From Rhodococcus aetherivorans (lineage in GTDB: Bacteria; Actinomycetota; Actinomycetes; Mycobacteriales; Mycobacteriaceae): DNA of 64,000 nucleotides. Below, piece after piece: positions 1-10,473 of this stretch (position 1 is the first letter of the stretch; the number at the start of each line of letters is the position of its first letter). The stretch is from the NCBI RefSeq assembly GCF_011058165.1, contig NZ_JAALEG010000012.1, positions 1 to 64,000 of the forward strand, given 5' to 3'. The notes under the pieces were generated by a model, which ran no database searches, was not told the DNA's origin, and saw only the letters and a list, made by a program, of their open reading frames with translations. The position numbers and the translations under genes were made by a program.

Positions 1-66
1 GGGGTGGGCACGGCGGAAGCGGTGGCACTGGGGTCGGTCACGTCGGTATCCAATCACGATGTCCGA

Positions 67-1299
67 TCAGGGCGCCGACGGCAGCCGCACGGCGAGCGCG
101 AAGACGGCGACACCTGCCAGCGCGAGCACCGTGCCGACGGCGGCCGGCGCGGTGTAGCCGAAGCCGGCGGCGATCACCGCGCCCCCGATCCAGGCGCCGA
201 ACGCGTTGGCGAGGTTGAACGCCGCGTGGTTGAGGGACGCGGCCAGGGTCTGTGCGTCCTCGGCGACGTCCATGAGCCGGATCTGCAGTCCCGGGCCGAC
301 CGCGGCGCACCCGGCTCCCAGCAGGAACACCATCGCCAGGGCCGTGTACGGGTTGTGCGCCGCCGCGACGAACACGGCCAGCAGCACCGCCAGCGTCGTC
401 ATGGTCGTGAAGATGCCCGGTACCAGGGCCCGGTCGGCGACGCGGCCGCCGACCACGTTGCCGACTACCATGCCGATGCCGAAGAGCATCAGGGCGACCG
501 GAACCAGCCCCTTCGAGACGCCGGCGACGTCGGTCAGGGTGGTGCTGATGTAGGTGTACACGGCGAACACGCCGCCGAAGCCGATCATCGCGACCGCGAG
601 CGTCATCCACACCTGCTTGCGCCGCAGGGCACCGAGTTCGGTGCTCACGCTGGTGGTGCGGATCGCCAGGGCGGGCACCCAGGCGGCGATCGCGGCGACG
701 GTGACCGTGCCGATCACCGCCACCAGCGCGAACGCGGAGCGCCAGCCCAGCGCCATGCCGAGCCACGACGCGACGGGCACCCCCACCACGTTCGCGACGG
801 ACAGGCCCATCATCACCAGCGCCACCGCCCGGGCGCGCTGCCCGCGACCGGCCAGATGCGCGGCCACCAGCGCGGCGACCCCGAAGTAGGCGCCGTGCGG
901 CAGACCGGCGACGAACCGGGACGCGACGAGCAGTCCGTAGTTCGGCGCGAGCACCGTCGCCGCGTTGCCGACGGTGAACGCGATCATCAGGGCGATCAGC
1001 AACGTCTTGCGCGGGAGCCGGGCCGTCAGCGCCGCGATCAGCGGCGCACCGACCACGACCCCGGCGGCGTACGCCGACACCACGTGCCCGGCGGTGGGCT
1101 CGGAGACTCCGAGACCGGTCGCGATGTCGGGCAGCAGGCCCATCGCCACGAACTCGGTGGTGCCGATGCCGAACCCGCCGAGGGCGAGCGCCCACATCGC
1201 CCGGGCGCGCCCCGGCCGGGCGTCTGCTGCCGGCGCGGCCGCGGGGGCGTCCGCCGGTACTGCGGAGTCGGGTGGGCATGCGGATGCCGTCGTCGTCAT
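67..1299 (-). CDS. MFS efflux transporter (AraJ/Cmx-like drug:H+ antiporter type)
   Basis: A 410-residue, strongly hydrophobic protein with about twelve predicted membrane helices, the usual length for a 12-TM major facilitator. The stretch GTTEFVAMGLLPDIA near residue 45 is typical of the AraJ/chloramphenicol-exporter branch, which exports sugars or drugs by proton antiport. The loop after helix 2 carries TARLPRKTL, a variant of MFS motif A. I chose the ATG at 1299 because the reading frame upstream of it (to 1536) is Arg/Gly-rich without membrane character, and the N-terminus from here is the short Ala/Pro-rich cytoplasmic tail usual in actinobacterial members. It stands alone, with about 295 bp to the next gene. 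The substrate cannot be told from sequence. Confidence 0.9.
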   Translation of the reverse strand: MTTTASACPPDSAVPADAPAAAPAADARPGRARAMWALALGGFGIGTTEFVAMGLLPDIATGLGVSEPTAGHVVSAYAAGVVVGAPLIAALTARLPRKTLLIALMIAFTVGNAATVLAPNYGLLVASRFVAGLPHGAYFGVAALVAAHLAGRGQRARAVALVMMGLSVANVVGVPVASWLGMALGWRSAFALVAVIGTVTVAAIAAWVPALAIRTTSVSTELGALRRKQVWMTLAVAMIGFGGVFAVYTYISTTLTDVAGVSKGLVPVALMLFGIGMVVGNVVGGRVADRALVPGIFTTMTTLAVLLAVFVAAAHNPYTALAMVFLLGAGCAAVGPGLQIRLMDVAEDAQTLAASLNHAAFNLANAFGAWIGGAVIAAGFGYTAPAAVGTVLALAGVAVFALAVRLPSAP

Positions 1300-1594
1300 G
1301 AGCGGGAACCTTCGAATAGTGCGGGATGCGCTGGATCTTGTCGGCGTGCGAACCAGCCGAGTCTCCATTGTCTTGCACACGCCGACCCGACCTCGAATCG
1401 AGCGGACGTGAGTTCGGCCACCCCCGGCACGAGTCGCGCCTTGCGAAGGATCGGTCCACGACCCGCCGCGCCCGAGACGGCGTGAGCAGATCGCGCGCCG
1501 CGGGCCGGCTACCGCACCTGCAGCGACGTTATCCAATATCGTTCTGCGGCAAAGGTTTCGGATACCGCTACGACCGGCGCAGCCGCGGCGGAGT

Positions 1595-2092
1595 TCACCA
1601 GTCCGCGCCGGCCCGTTCGGATGCGCGCAGCCGGAGCACCCCGTCGTCGATCCGGTACCGATTCATCGTCGTCAGGGCGGGTGCGTACACGTGGATGCTG
1701 ACGGCCGGAGAATTCGTGTCGTTCGTCACCTCGTGGACGTGGTCGGCGTCGAAGCCGCGGGCCATACCCGCACGAATCCTCTTGCGTGACAACGCTACTT
1801 CGACTCCATCGAGACCCCCGCCCGCCGGGGTGCAGACGGTGGTCTCCGTCAGCACACCCTGCGCCACCGCGAAGGCGCCCGCGCTGTCGCCGTGATCGTG
1901 GATTTCGGTTCTCTGCCCGGGCAGCCACGAAAGCAGCCACACTTCGTGGTTGTCGGCAACGGCCAGTCGCGTGTACCAGCGCTGCTGCTCGTCGAATCGA
2001 ACGATCGGCATCCAGCGGCCGGGATCGTTCGCGATCCGCAGGGCGAGGGAGGTGAGGTCGGCGCGCGTCGGCAGGGCATACGTGGAGAGCAT
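1595..2092 (-). CDS. Cysteine dioxygenase type I family protein
   Basis: A 165-residue single-domain cupin of the cysteine dioxygenase family, which oxidises cysteine (or a related thiol) to the sulfinic acid with non-haem Fe(II). The first cupin motif is visible as EIHDHGDSAGAF, with His65 and His67 as likely iron ligands. A third ligand is supplied by His118 or His120 in ADHVHEV. SIHVY at 132-136 matches the Ser-x-His-x-Tyr catalytic triad of the family exactly. There is no Cys next to the Tyr, as in most bacterial members, so no Cys-Tyr crosslink is expected. It is transcribed as a single gene. A 3-mercaptopropionate dioxygenase is the main alternative. Confidence 0.9.
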   Translation of the reverse strand: MLSTYALPTRADLTSLALRIANDPGRWMPIVRFDEQQRWYTRLAVADNHEVWLLSWLPGQRTEIHDHGDSAGAFAVAQGVLTETTVCTPAGGGLDGVEVALSRKRIRAGMARGFDADHVHEVTNDTNSPAVSIHVYAPALTTMNRYRIDDGVLRLRASERAGADW

Positions 2093-2271
2093 CGAAGAGT
2101 CCTGGAATGAGGAGGCACGGGCGTGCCCGGGCCGGGCTGGGCGGAGACGGATTCAGCGACGACAGCCGGGACACGACTCGGCGGCACGGGCCGACGCCGT
2201 GCACAGTCCGCGCTGCCGCGCGCTCACCGAGAATGTCACGACGACCATGCCACCCCGGCCGGGTCCGCGTG

Positions 2272-3174
2272 TCAAGGGTTCTGCGCAGGCACTTTCGCGA
2301 AGAAGCGGGCCGGATTGTCCGTCCGCAGGCGCATGCCGGCGGAACCGCCGAGCACCAGCGGACGCGCGTAGGGACGATCGGAGCCGAGCAGCACCCGGTC
2401 CTCGCCCAGGCATGCGGTCACCGCCGCGACGACCTCCCGCCCGTACGACGACGTCTCCACGTAGACCCCCGGCCCGGGAACATCGCCGGGCCCGCCGCGC
2501 ACCGCCATCCGATCGGCGTGCAGCGGAGCCAGGCCGGCGAGCATCGCGAACAACACCCGCAACGCCGGGAACCGGCGCGCCCCGAACTCGTGCCAGGCGA
2601 ACCAGGCGGTGTGCATCTGGGTCACGTACGACACCATCGCCGGCCACCATGCCGGAGCGCCGGGCGCCGACGCCGGGCCGGGATGCACGAACAGCGGCTT
2701 GCGCGCCCGCTCGAGTTCCGACAGCAGCGGCGCACACCGGTCGAAGCCCGCCGGGTCGGCCAGGGCGGTCGCCGGCAACTGCAGGCCCACGCACCCGGCC
2801 GCGAGGACATCGCGCAGCGTCTCCGGATCGGGCTCGGTGACGCCGGCGGCGGCCCACACGCCGAACCGGTCGGGCAGGCCCAGCGCCCCCTCGTGATAGG
2901 CGTCGAGCAGCGGCCGGGCCTCCTCGGCGGGCAGTTCCTCGATCCCGAGGGGGCTCGACAGCGACACCAGCGCCAGATCGATTCCGTCCCGGACCGCCAG
3001 GGCCGTCCGCGCGGGGATCGAATGGTCGGCGGGGTCCACCCGGTACGGCGGTTCCCCGGGCAGGTGCAGCGTCCAGCCGTCGAGCCGGGGCGCGGCGCTG
3101 CGCGCCCGGAGGGCGTCGACGAAGGACGCCGGCCACACATGTTGATGCACGTCGACGCGGGGACGTCGCCTCAT
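2272..3174 (-). CDS. Amidohydrolase family protein (amidohydrolase 2 / TIM-barrel metal hydrolase)
   Basis: A 300-residue protein. DVHQHVWP near residues 8-15 supplies the N-terminal His-x-His metal site of the amidohydrolase superfamily. KPLFVHPGPAS mid-protein provides a further metal His, and GSDRPYA near the C-terminus gives the conserved Asp. This is the PF04909 branch, which includes ACMSD-like decarboxylases and lactone hydrolases. The ATG at 3174 is preferred because the longer frame to 3480 adds low-complexity Arg/Gly sequence. Upstream the region is divergent from the DUF6448-type gene. Substrate unknown; the neighbours are not catabolic partners. Confidence 0.85.
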   Translation of the reverse strand: MRRRPRVDVHQHVWPASFVDALRARSAAPRLDGWTLHLPGEPPYRVDPADHSIPARTALAVRDGIDLALVSLSSPLGIEELPAEEARPLLDAYHEGALGLPDRFGVWAAAGVTEPDPETLRDVLAAGCVGLQLPATALADPAGFDRCAPLLSELERARKPLFVHPGPASAPGAPAWWPAMVSYVTQMHTAWFAWHEFGARRFPALRVLFAMLAGLAPLHADRMAVRGGPGDVPGPGVYVETSSYGREVVAAVTACLGEDRVLLGSDRPYARPLVLGGSAGMRLRTDNPARFFAKVPAQNP

Positions 3175-3355
3175 GCGTCCACGTTCGCCGCCGCGGCCCG
3201 CCGTGTCAACCGTCCTCGCATCCAGGCGACGAACCGGGCCGTCGAGCGACGCGGCCCCGGCGCGACCGATCCGCCCTGCGCTCGCTCGACGCCGGACGCA
3301 CCCCGGCACTAGCCTGGGACCGAGCGTGTCCGCCGACCGCCGGAAGGAGCACCCC

Positions 3356-3880
3356 GTGCCTCCCCACTGCGATTCCATGGACGGTCCCGTCGTCAAGGCC
3401 GCCGAGGCGGCGCTGGGCGACGACAACGTCGAGCTGATCCTGCCGTTCGTGCCCGCCGACGCCGAGGACGAGGTGCGCACGGCGTTCGAGCGGGCGACGG
3501 CGGCGCGGGCGGAGGGCCCGATCGCCCACGAGGTGGCCGATCTCTACTTCTTCGACACGGTGGTCCGGCTGCACCGCGCGGGCGAGGGCGCCCCGTTCAC
3601 CGGTGTGAAGCCGGCCGGCGGCGACGTCGGGCCCGTGATCCCGCTCGCCGAGGACGCGATCGAAACGGGCTCGGTCGAGAAGCTCCACGCGTTCCTGTCC
3701 GCCGAGCTGCACCGGCAGCTGCAGTCCCGGCTGGATCTGATCGTCGCTCTGACCGACGCCGTGACGACCGCCGAACGGCGGGAGTACACCGAGGCGATGC
3801 TCGGCCTGCAGGTGTACAGCCACCACCTCTACAAGAGCATGCACAGGGACCCGCACGAGGGCGGGCACTCGCACGGCTGA
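3356..3880 (+). CDS. DUF6448 family protein
   Basis: A 174-residue soluble protein whose N-terminus, HCDSMDGPVV, followed by AALGDDNVELILPFVP, is the signature of the DUF6448 family; the function is unknown. The C-terminus is His-rich (HHLYKSMHRDPHEGGHSHG), which suggests metal binding. The GTG at 3356 is chosen because a GGAAGGAG ribosome-binding site sits about 8 nt before it, whereas the longer frame from 3173 overlaps the divergent gene and is compositionally unlike a protein. The gene sits beside the Met/His-rich microprotein and the cation ATPase, so a metal-related role is a reasonable inference. Confidence 0.8.
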   Translation: MPPHCDSMDGPVVKAAEAALGDDNVELILPFVPADAEDEVRTAFERATAARAEGPIAHEVADLYFFDTVVRLHRAGEGAPFTGVKPAGGDVGPVIPLAEDAIETGSVEKLHAFLSAELHRQLQSRLDLIVALTDAVTTAERREYTEAMLGLQVYSHHLYKSMHRDPHEGGHSHG

Positions 3881-3896
3881 TCCGGGGCACCGACGG

Positions 3897-3943
3897 TCAC
3901 ATCGGCATCATGTGATGCAGTCACATCGGCATCATGTGATGCA
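3897..3943. repeat. Tandem duplication, 23-bp unit (period 24)
   Basis: Two perfect copies of a 23-bp sequence at 3897-3919 and 3921-3943, separated by one base. Each unit begins with the complement of a stop codon and encodes, on the minus strand, the last residues of the Met/His-rich microprotein (His-His-Met-Met-Pro-Met, stop). The copy closer to the gene is used; the other lies just beyond the stop codon and repeats the same tail and stop. Confidence 0.9.
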
Positions 3944-4019
3944 TCGGCATACCCGGCATCAGCATGTGGTGCATCTGCATCATCAACATGTGCAGCATGT
4001 GCATCAAGCCCATGTCCAT
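3921..4019 (-). CDS. Met/His-rich microprotein (putative metal-binding peptide)
   Basis: A 32-residue open frame in which 15 residues are Met and 6 are His, arranged in short MHM, HHM and MPGM patterns like those of copper- or silver-binding Met motifs. The start ATG at 4019 has an almost ideal GGAGG site 8 nt upstream, which argues that this short frame, rather than the 60-codon version from 4103, is translated. It begins 53 bp downstream of the P-type ATPase stop on the same strand, so the two may share a transcript. I do not recognise a named family. Metal binding is inferred from composition only. A chance Met-rich frame is the alternative, but the Shine-Dalgarno sequence makes that less likely. 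Confidence 0.6.
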   Translation of the reverse strand: MDMGLMHMLHMLMMQMHHMLMPGMPMHHMMPM

Positions 4020-4071
4020 CGTTCCCACCTCCGCGTCCTGCGGTGTTCGTCGGAGGGCGACACCACCTCCA

Positions 4072-6795
<2,724 letters not shown>

Positions 6796-6953
6796 CTCGC
6801 ACGCTCCTCGGTGGGGTGAGGTCGGGCGGCTCCCACGCTATCGATGTGACGGACACCGCGCGATTCGATGGACGATCCGCCTGTGCCGGGCGCGGATTCG
6901 TGATGTGCTGGAGGCGGTGATATCGAGGCGGACGCCGCCGGATCGGAGGAACC

Positions 6954-7370
6954 ATGAGTGAGCCGAACGTCGACAACCCCGTCGTCGTCCTGAACGACGA
7001 CGAGAGCTGGGAGCTGCTCGGCACCGAGCGGATCGGCCGGCTCGTGGTGGTCTCGGGCGGGCGGCCGGACGTCTTCCCGATCAACTACGCCGTGCGGGAC
7101 AGGAAGCTGTACTTCCGTACCGCCGAGGGCAGCAAGCTGGTCGAGCTGACGGTGCACGCGGAGGTCGCCTTCGAGGCCGACCACGTGGAGCAGGACCGGG
7201 CCTGGAGCGTGGTGCTGCACGGACGGGCCCGGAATCTCGTGCACTACAACGAGATCCAGGAGGCCGAGGAGCTGGGGCTGCAGGCCTGGGTGCCCACCCC
7301 GAAGTACAACTTCGTCGAGGTCACCGCGAGCGAGATCAGCGGCCGCCGGTTCGCCCTGGTCAAGGGCTGA
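6954..7370 (+). CDS. Pyridoxamine 5'-phosphate oxidase family protein (PPOX/FDR fold)
   Basis: A 138-residue split-barrel flavoprotein of the pyridoxamine-phosphate-oxidase-like superfamily. The order LLGTERIGRLVVVSGGRPDVFPINY, then LYFRTAEGSK, then VAFEAD is typical of the F420/FMN-binding nitroreductase-like subgroup common in actinobacteria, not of true PdxH. GGAGGAACC directly precedes the ATG. The gene is divergent from the cation ATPase across about 160 bp. In mycobacteria such proteins and CtpF-type pumps are often in the hypoxia regulon, but I found no clear DosR box here, so regulation is unknown. Confidence 0.85.
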   Translation: MSEPNVDNPVVVLNDDESWELLGTERIGRLVVVSGGRPDVFPINYAVRDRKLYFRTAEGSKLVELTVHAEVAFEADHVEQDRAWSVVLHGRARNLVHYNEIQEAEELGLQAWVPTPKYNFVEVTASEISGRRFALVKG

Positions 7371-7383
7371 CGCGGGCCCGGCG

Positions 7384-7983
7384 TCAGCCCGCCACCATGC
7401 CGACGCCGAGCCCGACCATGAGCACGGCGATGCCGCCGTCGAGCACGCGCCACGACGCGGGTTTCGCGAACACTCCGCGCAGCAGGCGGGCCCCGTAGCC
7501 GAGCCCGAGGAACCACACGACGCTGGCCAGGACCGCGCCGGCGCCGAACCACCAGCGCCCCGGGTCACCGTGGTGGTTGGCGACGGAGCCGAGCATGAGC
7601 ACGGTGTCGAGGTAGACGTGCGGGTTGAGCCAGGTCAACGCCAGGCAGGTGGCCAGGGCTGCGCCGACGGTGAGCGAGCCGCCCGCCGCGGCGGTCAGGG
7701 CCGACGGGCGCAGCGCCCGCCTCGCCGCGAGCACGCCGTAGCCCACGAGGAACGCCGCCCCCGCCCAGCGGATCACCCCGAGCGCGCCGGGCACCCGGTC
7801 GAGCACGGTGGCGATGCCGGCGATGCCGGCGGCGATGAGAACCGCGTCGGAGAGCGCGCACACCGCGATCACCGGCAGCACGTGGCGTCGCGCGATCGCC
7901 AGGCGCAGCACGAAGGCGTTCTGCGCGCCGATCGCGACGATGAGCGACAGTCCGGTGAGGAATCCGACGGCGACGAGGTGCAT
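7384..7983 (-). CDS. lysE: LysE/ArgO family amino acid exporter
   Basis: A 199-residue membrane protein with about six helices. GLSLIVAIGAQNAFVLRLAI at the N-terminus and TWLNPHVYLDTVLMLG mid-protein are diagnostic of the LysE family, which exports L-lysine and L-arginine. The ATG at 7983 is preferred to the GTG at 7992 because it gives the standard N-terminus. It is divergent from a LysG-type activator across 72 bp that holds a perfect 7-bp inverted repeat. This is the classic lysE/lysG arrangement, in which the activator switches on export when basic amino acids accumulate. Confidence 0.93.
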   Translation of the reverse strand: MHLVAVGFLTGLSLIVAIGAQNAFVLRLAIARRHVLPVIAVCALSDAVLIAAGIAGIATVLDRVPGALGVIRWAGAAFLVGYGVLAARRALRPSALTAAAGGSLTVGAALATCLALTWLNPHVYLDTVLMLGSVANHHGDPGRWWFGAGAVLASVVWFLGLGYGARLLRGVFAKPASWRVLDGGIAVLMVGLGVGMVAG

Positions 7984-8010
7984 GCCACCCACGCTAGGAA
8001 CCGCCCTCGA

Positions 8011-8034
8011 TGAAGAACAGTTGATTTTTCTTCA
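8011..8034. promoter_or_regulatory. Putative LysG operator between lysE and lysG
   Basis: TGAAGAA (8011-8017) and TTCTTCA (8028-8034) form a perfect inverted repeat with a 10-bp AT-rich spacer, the size and shape expected of a LysR-family binding site. It sits in the only intergenic space between the divergent genes and ends about 20 bp before the lysG start. Binding by LysG is inferred. Confidence 0.65.
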
Positions 8035-8055
8035 GTACCGTTAGAGTTGCTTCAT

Positions 8056-8937
8056 ATGGATCTGGACTTCGCGCAGCTGCGGACATTCGCCGCGGTGCTG
8101 GACGAGGGCACCTTCGACGGCGCGGCCGCCGTCCTGCGCGTCACCCCCTCCGCGGTGAGCCAGCGGATCAAGGCCCTCGAGCAGCAGGCCGGCCGGGTCC
8201 TGGTGCGGCGCACCCGTCCGGTGTCCGCGACCGCCGCGGGCGAGGCGGTGATGCGGCTGGCACGGCAGGTGGCGCGGCTCGAGCAGGACACCGCCGAGGC
8301 GCTCGGGCTGACCGCCGGCCGGGACGAGTACGTGTCGGTTCCCCTCGTCGTCAACGCCGACTCGATGTCGACGTGGATGCTGCGCGCCCTGGCCCGCATG
8401 CCCGAGCGTCATCGCGCGCTGTTCGAACTGCACCGCGAGGACGAGTACCACGCCCCCGCGCGCCTGCGGGACGGCACCGCGATGGCCGCCGTGACGTCGG
8501 TGCCCGAGCCGGTGCAGGGGTGCGTCTCCGAAAGGCTCGGCGCCATGCGGTATCACGCGATGGCGAGCGTCGACTTCGCGGACCGCTGGTTTCCCGGCGG
8601 CGCGGGCGCCGAGTCGCTGCGGCAGGCCCCGATGCTGAGCTTCGACCGCAAGGACGACCTGCAGGACCGGTTCCTGCGGCGCCGCACCCGGCGTCGGCTC
8701 GACCCGCCCCGGCACTACGTGCCCGGCGCCGCCGAGTTCGTCGAGGCGGCGCGGCTCGGCCTCGGCTGGGGCATGCTGCCGGAACCGATGCTCACCGACA
8801 CCGGCGGGCTCGTGTTCCTCGCCGCGGACGACCCGTTCGACGTGCCGCTGTACTGGCAGCGATGGCGGCTCGAGTCGCCGGTGCTCGACGCGCTCACCGA
8901 CGCCGTCCGGCGGACCGCCCGGGAGGTGCTGCGCTGA
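8056..8937 (+). CDS. lysG: LysR family regulator, LysG/ArgP type
   Basis: A 293-residue LTTR. Residues 1-65 form the winged helix-turn-helix (LDFAQLRTFAAVLDEGTFDGAA followed by VTPSAVSQRIKALEQQAG), followed by a periplasmic-binding-like effector domain with the typical ArgP/LysG pattern (PLVVNADSMSTW, then FPGGAG and GLGWGMLPE). The ATG at 8056 is chosen over an upstream TTG. It is divergent from lysE, its expected target, with a palindrome between them. In this family lysine, arginine or histidine act as co-inducers. Confidence 0.92.
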   Translation: MDLDFAQLRTFAAVLDEGTFDGAAAVLRVTPSAVSQRIKALEQQAGRVLVRRTRPVSATAAGEAVMRLARQVARLEQDTAEALGLTAGRDEYVSVPLVVNADSMSTWMLRALARMPERHRALFELHREDEYHAPARLRDGTAMAAVTSVPEPVQGCVSERLGAMRYHAMASVDFADRWFPGGAGAESLRQAPMLSFDRKDDLQDRFLRRRTRRRLDPPRHYVPGAAEFVEAARLGLGWGMLPEPMLTDTGGLVFLAADDPFDVPLYWQRWRLESPVLDALTDAVRRTAREVLR

Positions 8938-9100
8938 CAGTGAGGATGGGCGAGTGATCCAACTGGCTGCCAGCACCCGATACGGGCGAGTGCGACGTGA
9001 CGCTGCGCCCCTACCGGCCCGACGCGAGCACTGCGGACGGAGGCGGGAACCCGCCGGGCGTCGAGACCGGTCCCTGCCCACCGACCGCGGGCGTTGTCCC

Positions 9101-10348
9101 TCAGTCACGGGCCAGGACTCGCGGCCCGATGTGGTGAGCCAACTCCAGCGCGAGCTCGACGGGAAGCCTGCGCTCGCCGGGGCGGTGGCCGAGCAGTTCG
9201 GTTGCGCGGCCGACACGCTGCAGGATGGTGTTGCGGTGGGTGTGCAGGCGTGCGGCGGCGCGAGGGGCGTTCTCGGCTTCCTCGAGGAACACCCGCAATG
9301 TCTGGCGGAGACGAGCCGCGCTGGGTGTGTCCGCAGCGAGCGGGCCCAGTGTTGTGGCGACGAATTCGGCCGCCCGGTCCAGGTCGCGAGCGGCCAACGT
9401 GGCGACCTCGAGCTCGCGGTAGAGCGCGACGCGGTCGCCGTCGCGTTGCCCGCTGACCAGGCGCTGAATGGCCAGCGCGGCGTCGTGTGATCGGCGGAAG
9501 CCGGTGATGCCCGCTCGGGTGGGGCCGACGGCGACCCGAATGTTCGACTGCGCCTTGGTGATTTCTCCGCGCAGTGTGCCGAGCGCGGGTTCGGATTCGG
9601 TGCCCAACCACGCCCACAGCGTCGAGGTGCCCGCGGGCAGTGTGAGGGGTGTGCGGGCGCCGGCGGCCTGGGCCAGCAGCGTCGCGGCAGACTCCAGTGC
9701 CCCCTGCGTCCCGCCCGCCGGTTCGGCCCACAGGACGAGTGCGGTGTGGTGGCGAGCGAGCTGGTATCCGAGGCGTTCGCCGGCTCGGCGGGGGTCGATC
9801 GGGGCGCCGTCGAGGATCAGGTGCACGGTCTCGGCGCGGCGGGCCAGCGCGCCGCCGAGCACCTCCTCGCGTTCCCGCTGGGCGTCGGCGATGACACGGC
9901 TCACGACATGGTCGACGTAATCGAACATCAGCTGCGAGGTGACCTCCAACAACTCCACGAATTGTGGCCCCGGCGGGACGATCCGTCCGGCATGAGCCAG
10001 AAACCGCTGCCAGGCGACGTTCTGGCCCCGGCGGTAGGCCTGGTAGATCACCTCGAGGTCGATGCCGCGGCGCACGACGGTGCGGACGACGTCGAGGGCT
10101 TCGGGCGGCACGTCGATCGGCGCGCCTCCGACGTCACGCCGAGCGAGGGTGGTCAGCAGGCGCGCGGCATTGGCGCGGTTGCTCGCCGACATCTCCGCGA
10201 CGATCGCCGCGTCCGCGCCCAGCATCGGGGCCACCGCCACCTCGGCGGCGTCCATCTCGGCGACGAGCTGATCGAGTTCACGCAGCATCAATTCGGCGAC
10301 GTCACCGACGAGGGAAACAACTTCGGGTGCCACTGGCTCACGGAGCAC
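9101..10348 (-). CDS. PucR family transcriptional regulator
   Basis: A 415-residue protein. The C-terminus has the PucR-type helix-turn-helix (RLRQTLRVFLEEAENAPRAAARL, then HTHRNTILQRVGRATELLG), preceded by a GGDEF-like central region and a long helical sensor region (RRGIDLEVIYQAYRRGQNVAW). The GTG at 10348 starts VLREPVAPEVV, the N-terminus commonly seen in actinobacterial members; the frame open to 10591 upstream looks non-coding. It is divergent from the monooxygenase and hydrolase genes, with a palindrome between, so it probably controls them. Effector unknown. Confidence 0.87.
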   Translation of the reverse strand: MLREPVAPEVVSLVGDVAELMLRELDQLVAEMDAAEVAVAPMLGADAAIVAEMSASNRANAARLLTTLARRDVGGAPIDVPPEALDVVRTVVRRGIDLEVIYQAYRRGQNVAWQRFLAHAGRIVPPGPQFVELLEVTSQLMFDYVDHVVSRVIADAQREREEVLGGALARRAETVHLILDGAPIDPRRAGERLGYQLARHHTALVLWAEPAGGTQGALESAATLLAQAAGARTPLTLPAGTSTLWAWLGTESEPALGTLRGEITKAQSNIRVAVGPTRAGITGFRRSHDAALAIQRLVSGQRDGDRVALYRELEVATLAARDLDRAAEFVATTLGPLAADTPSAARLRQTLRVFLEEAENAPRAAARLHTHRNTILQRVGRATELLGHRPGERRLPVELALELAHHIGPRVLARD

Positions 10349-10355
10349 GTACCAA

Positions 10356-10371
10356 GTGTGCCACAGCACAC
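10356..10371. promoter_or_regulatory. Palindrome in the pucR/monooxygenase divergent promoter
   Basis: GTGTGC-N4-GCACAC is a perfect 6-bp inverted repeat, located 8 bp upstream of the PucR start and about 100 bp before the monooxygenase ATG. A second, weaker dyad rich in TGTGCC/GGCA lies around 10388-10401. It is the likely binding site of the divergent regulator, but this is unproved. Confidence 0.5.
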
Positions 10372-10473
10372 ATATGGGTGCGAATAGTGTGCCGGCATAC
10401 ATGTCAACGGGTGCCGTTGCGGTCCTACTGTGAACGCCGTCACGCCCCAGCGCACCGCTCGAGGAGACCGACC

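Noticed and set aside
4-1485. Long plus-strand open frame over the first MFS gene
   Set aside because: Arg/Gly/His-rich shadow of the minus-strand transporter produced by high GC; no domain or ribosome-binding site.
6796-6953. DosR-type hypoxia box between the cation ATPase and the PPOX gene
   Set aside because: No sequence close enough to the consensus palindrome was found by eye.
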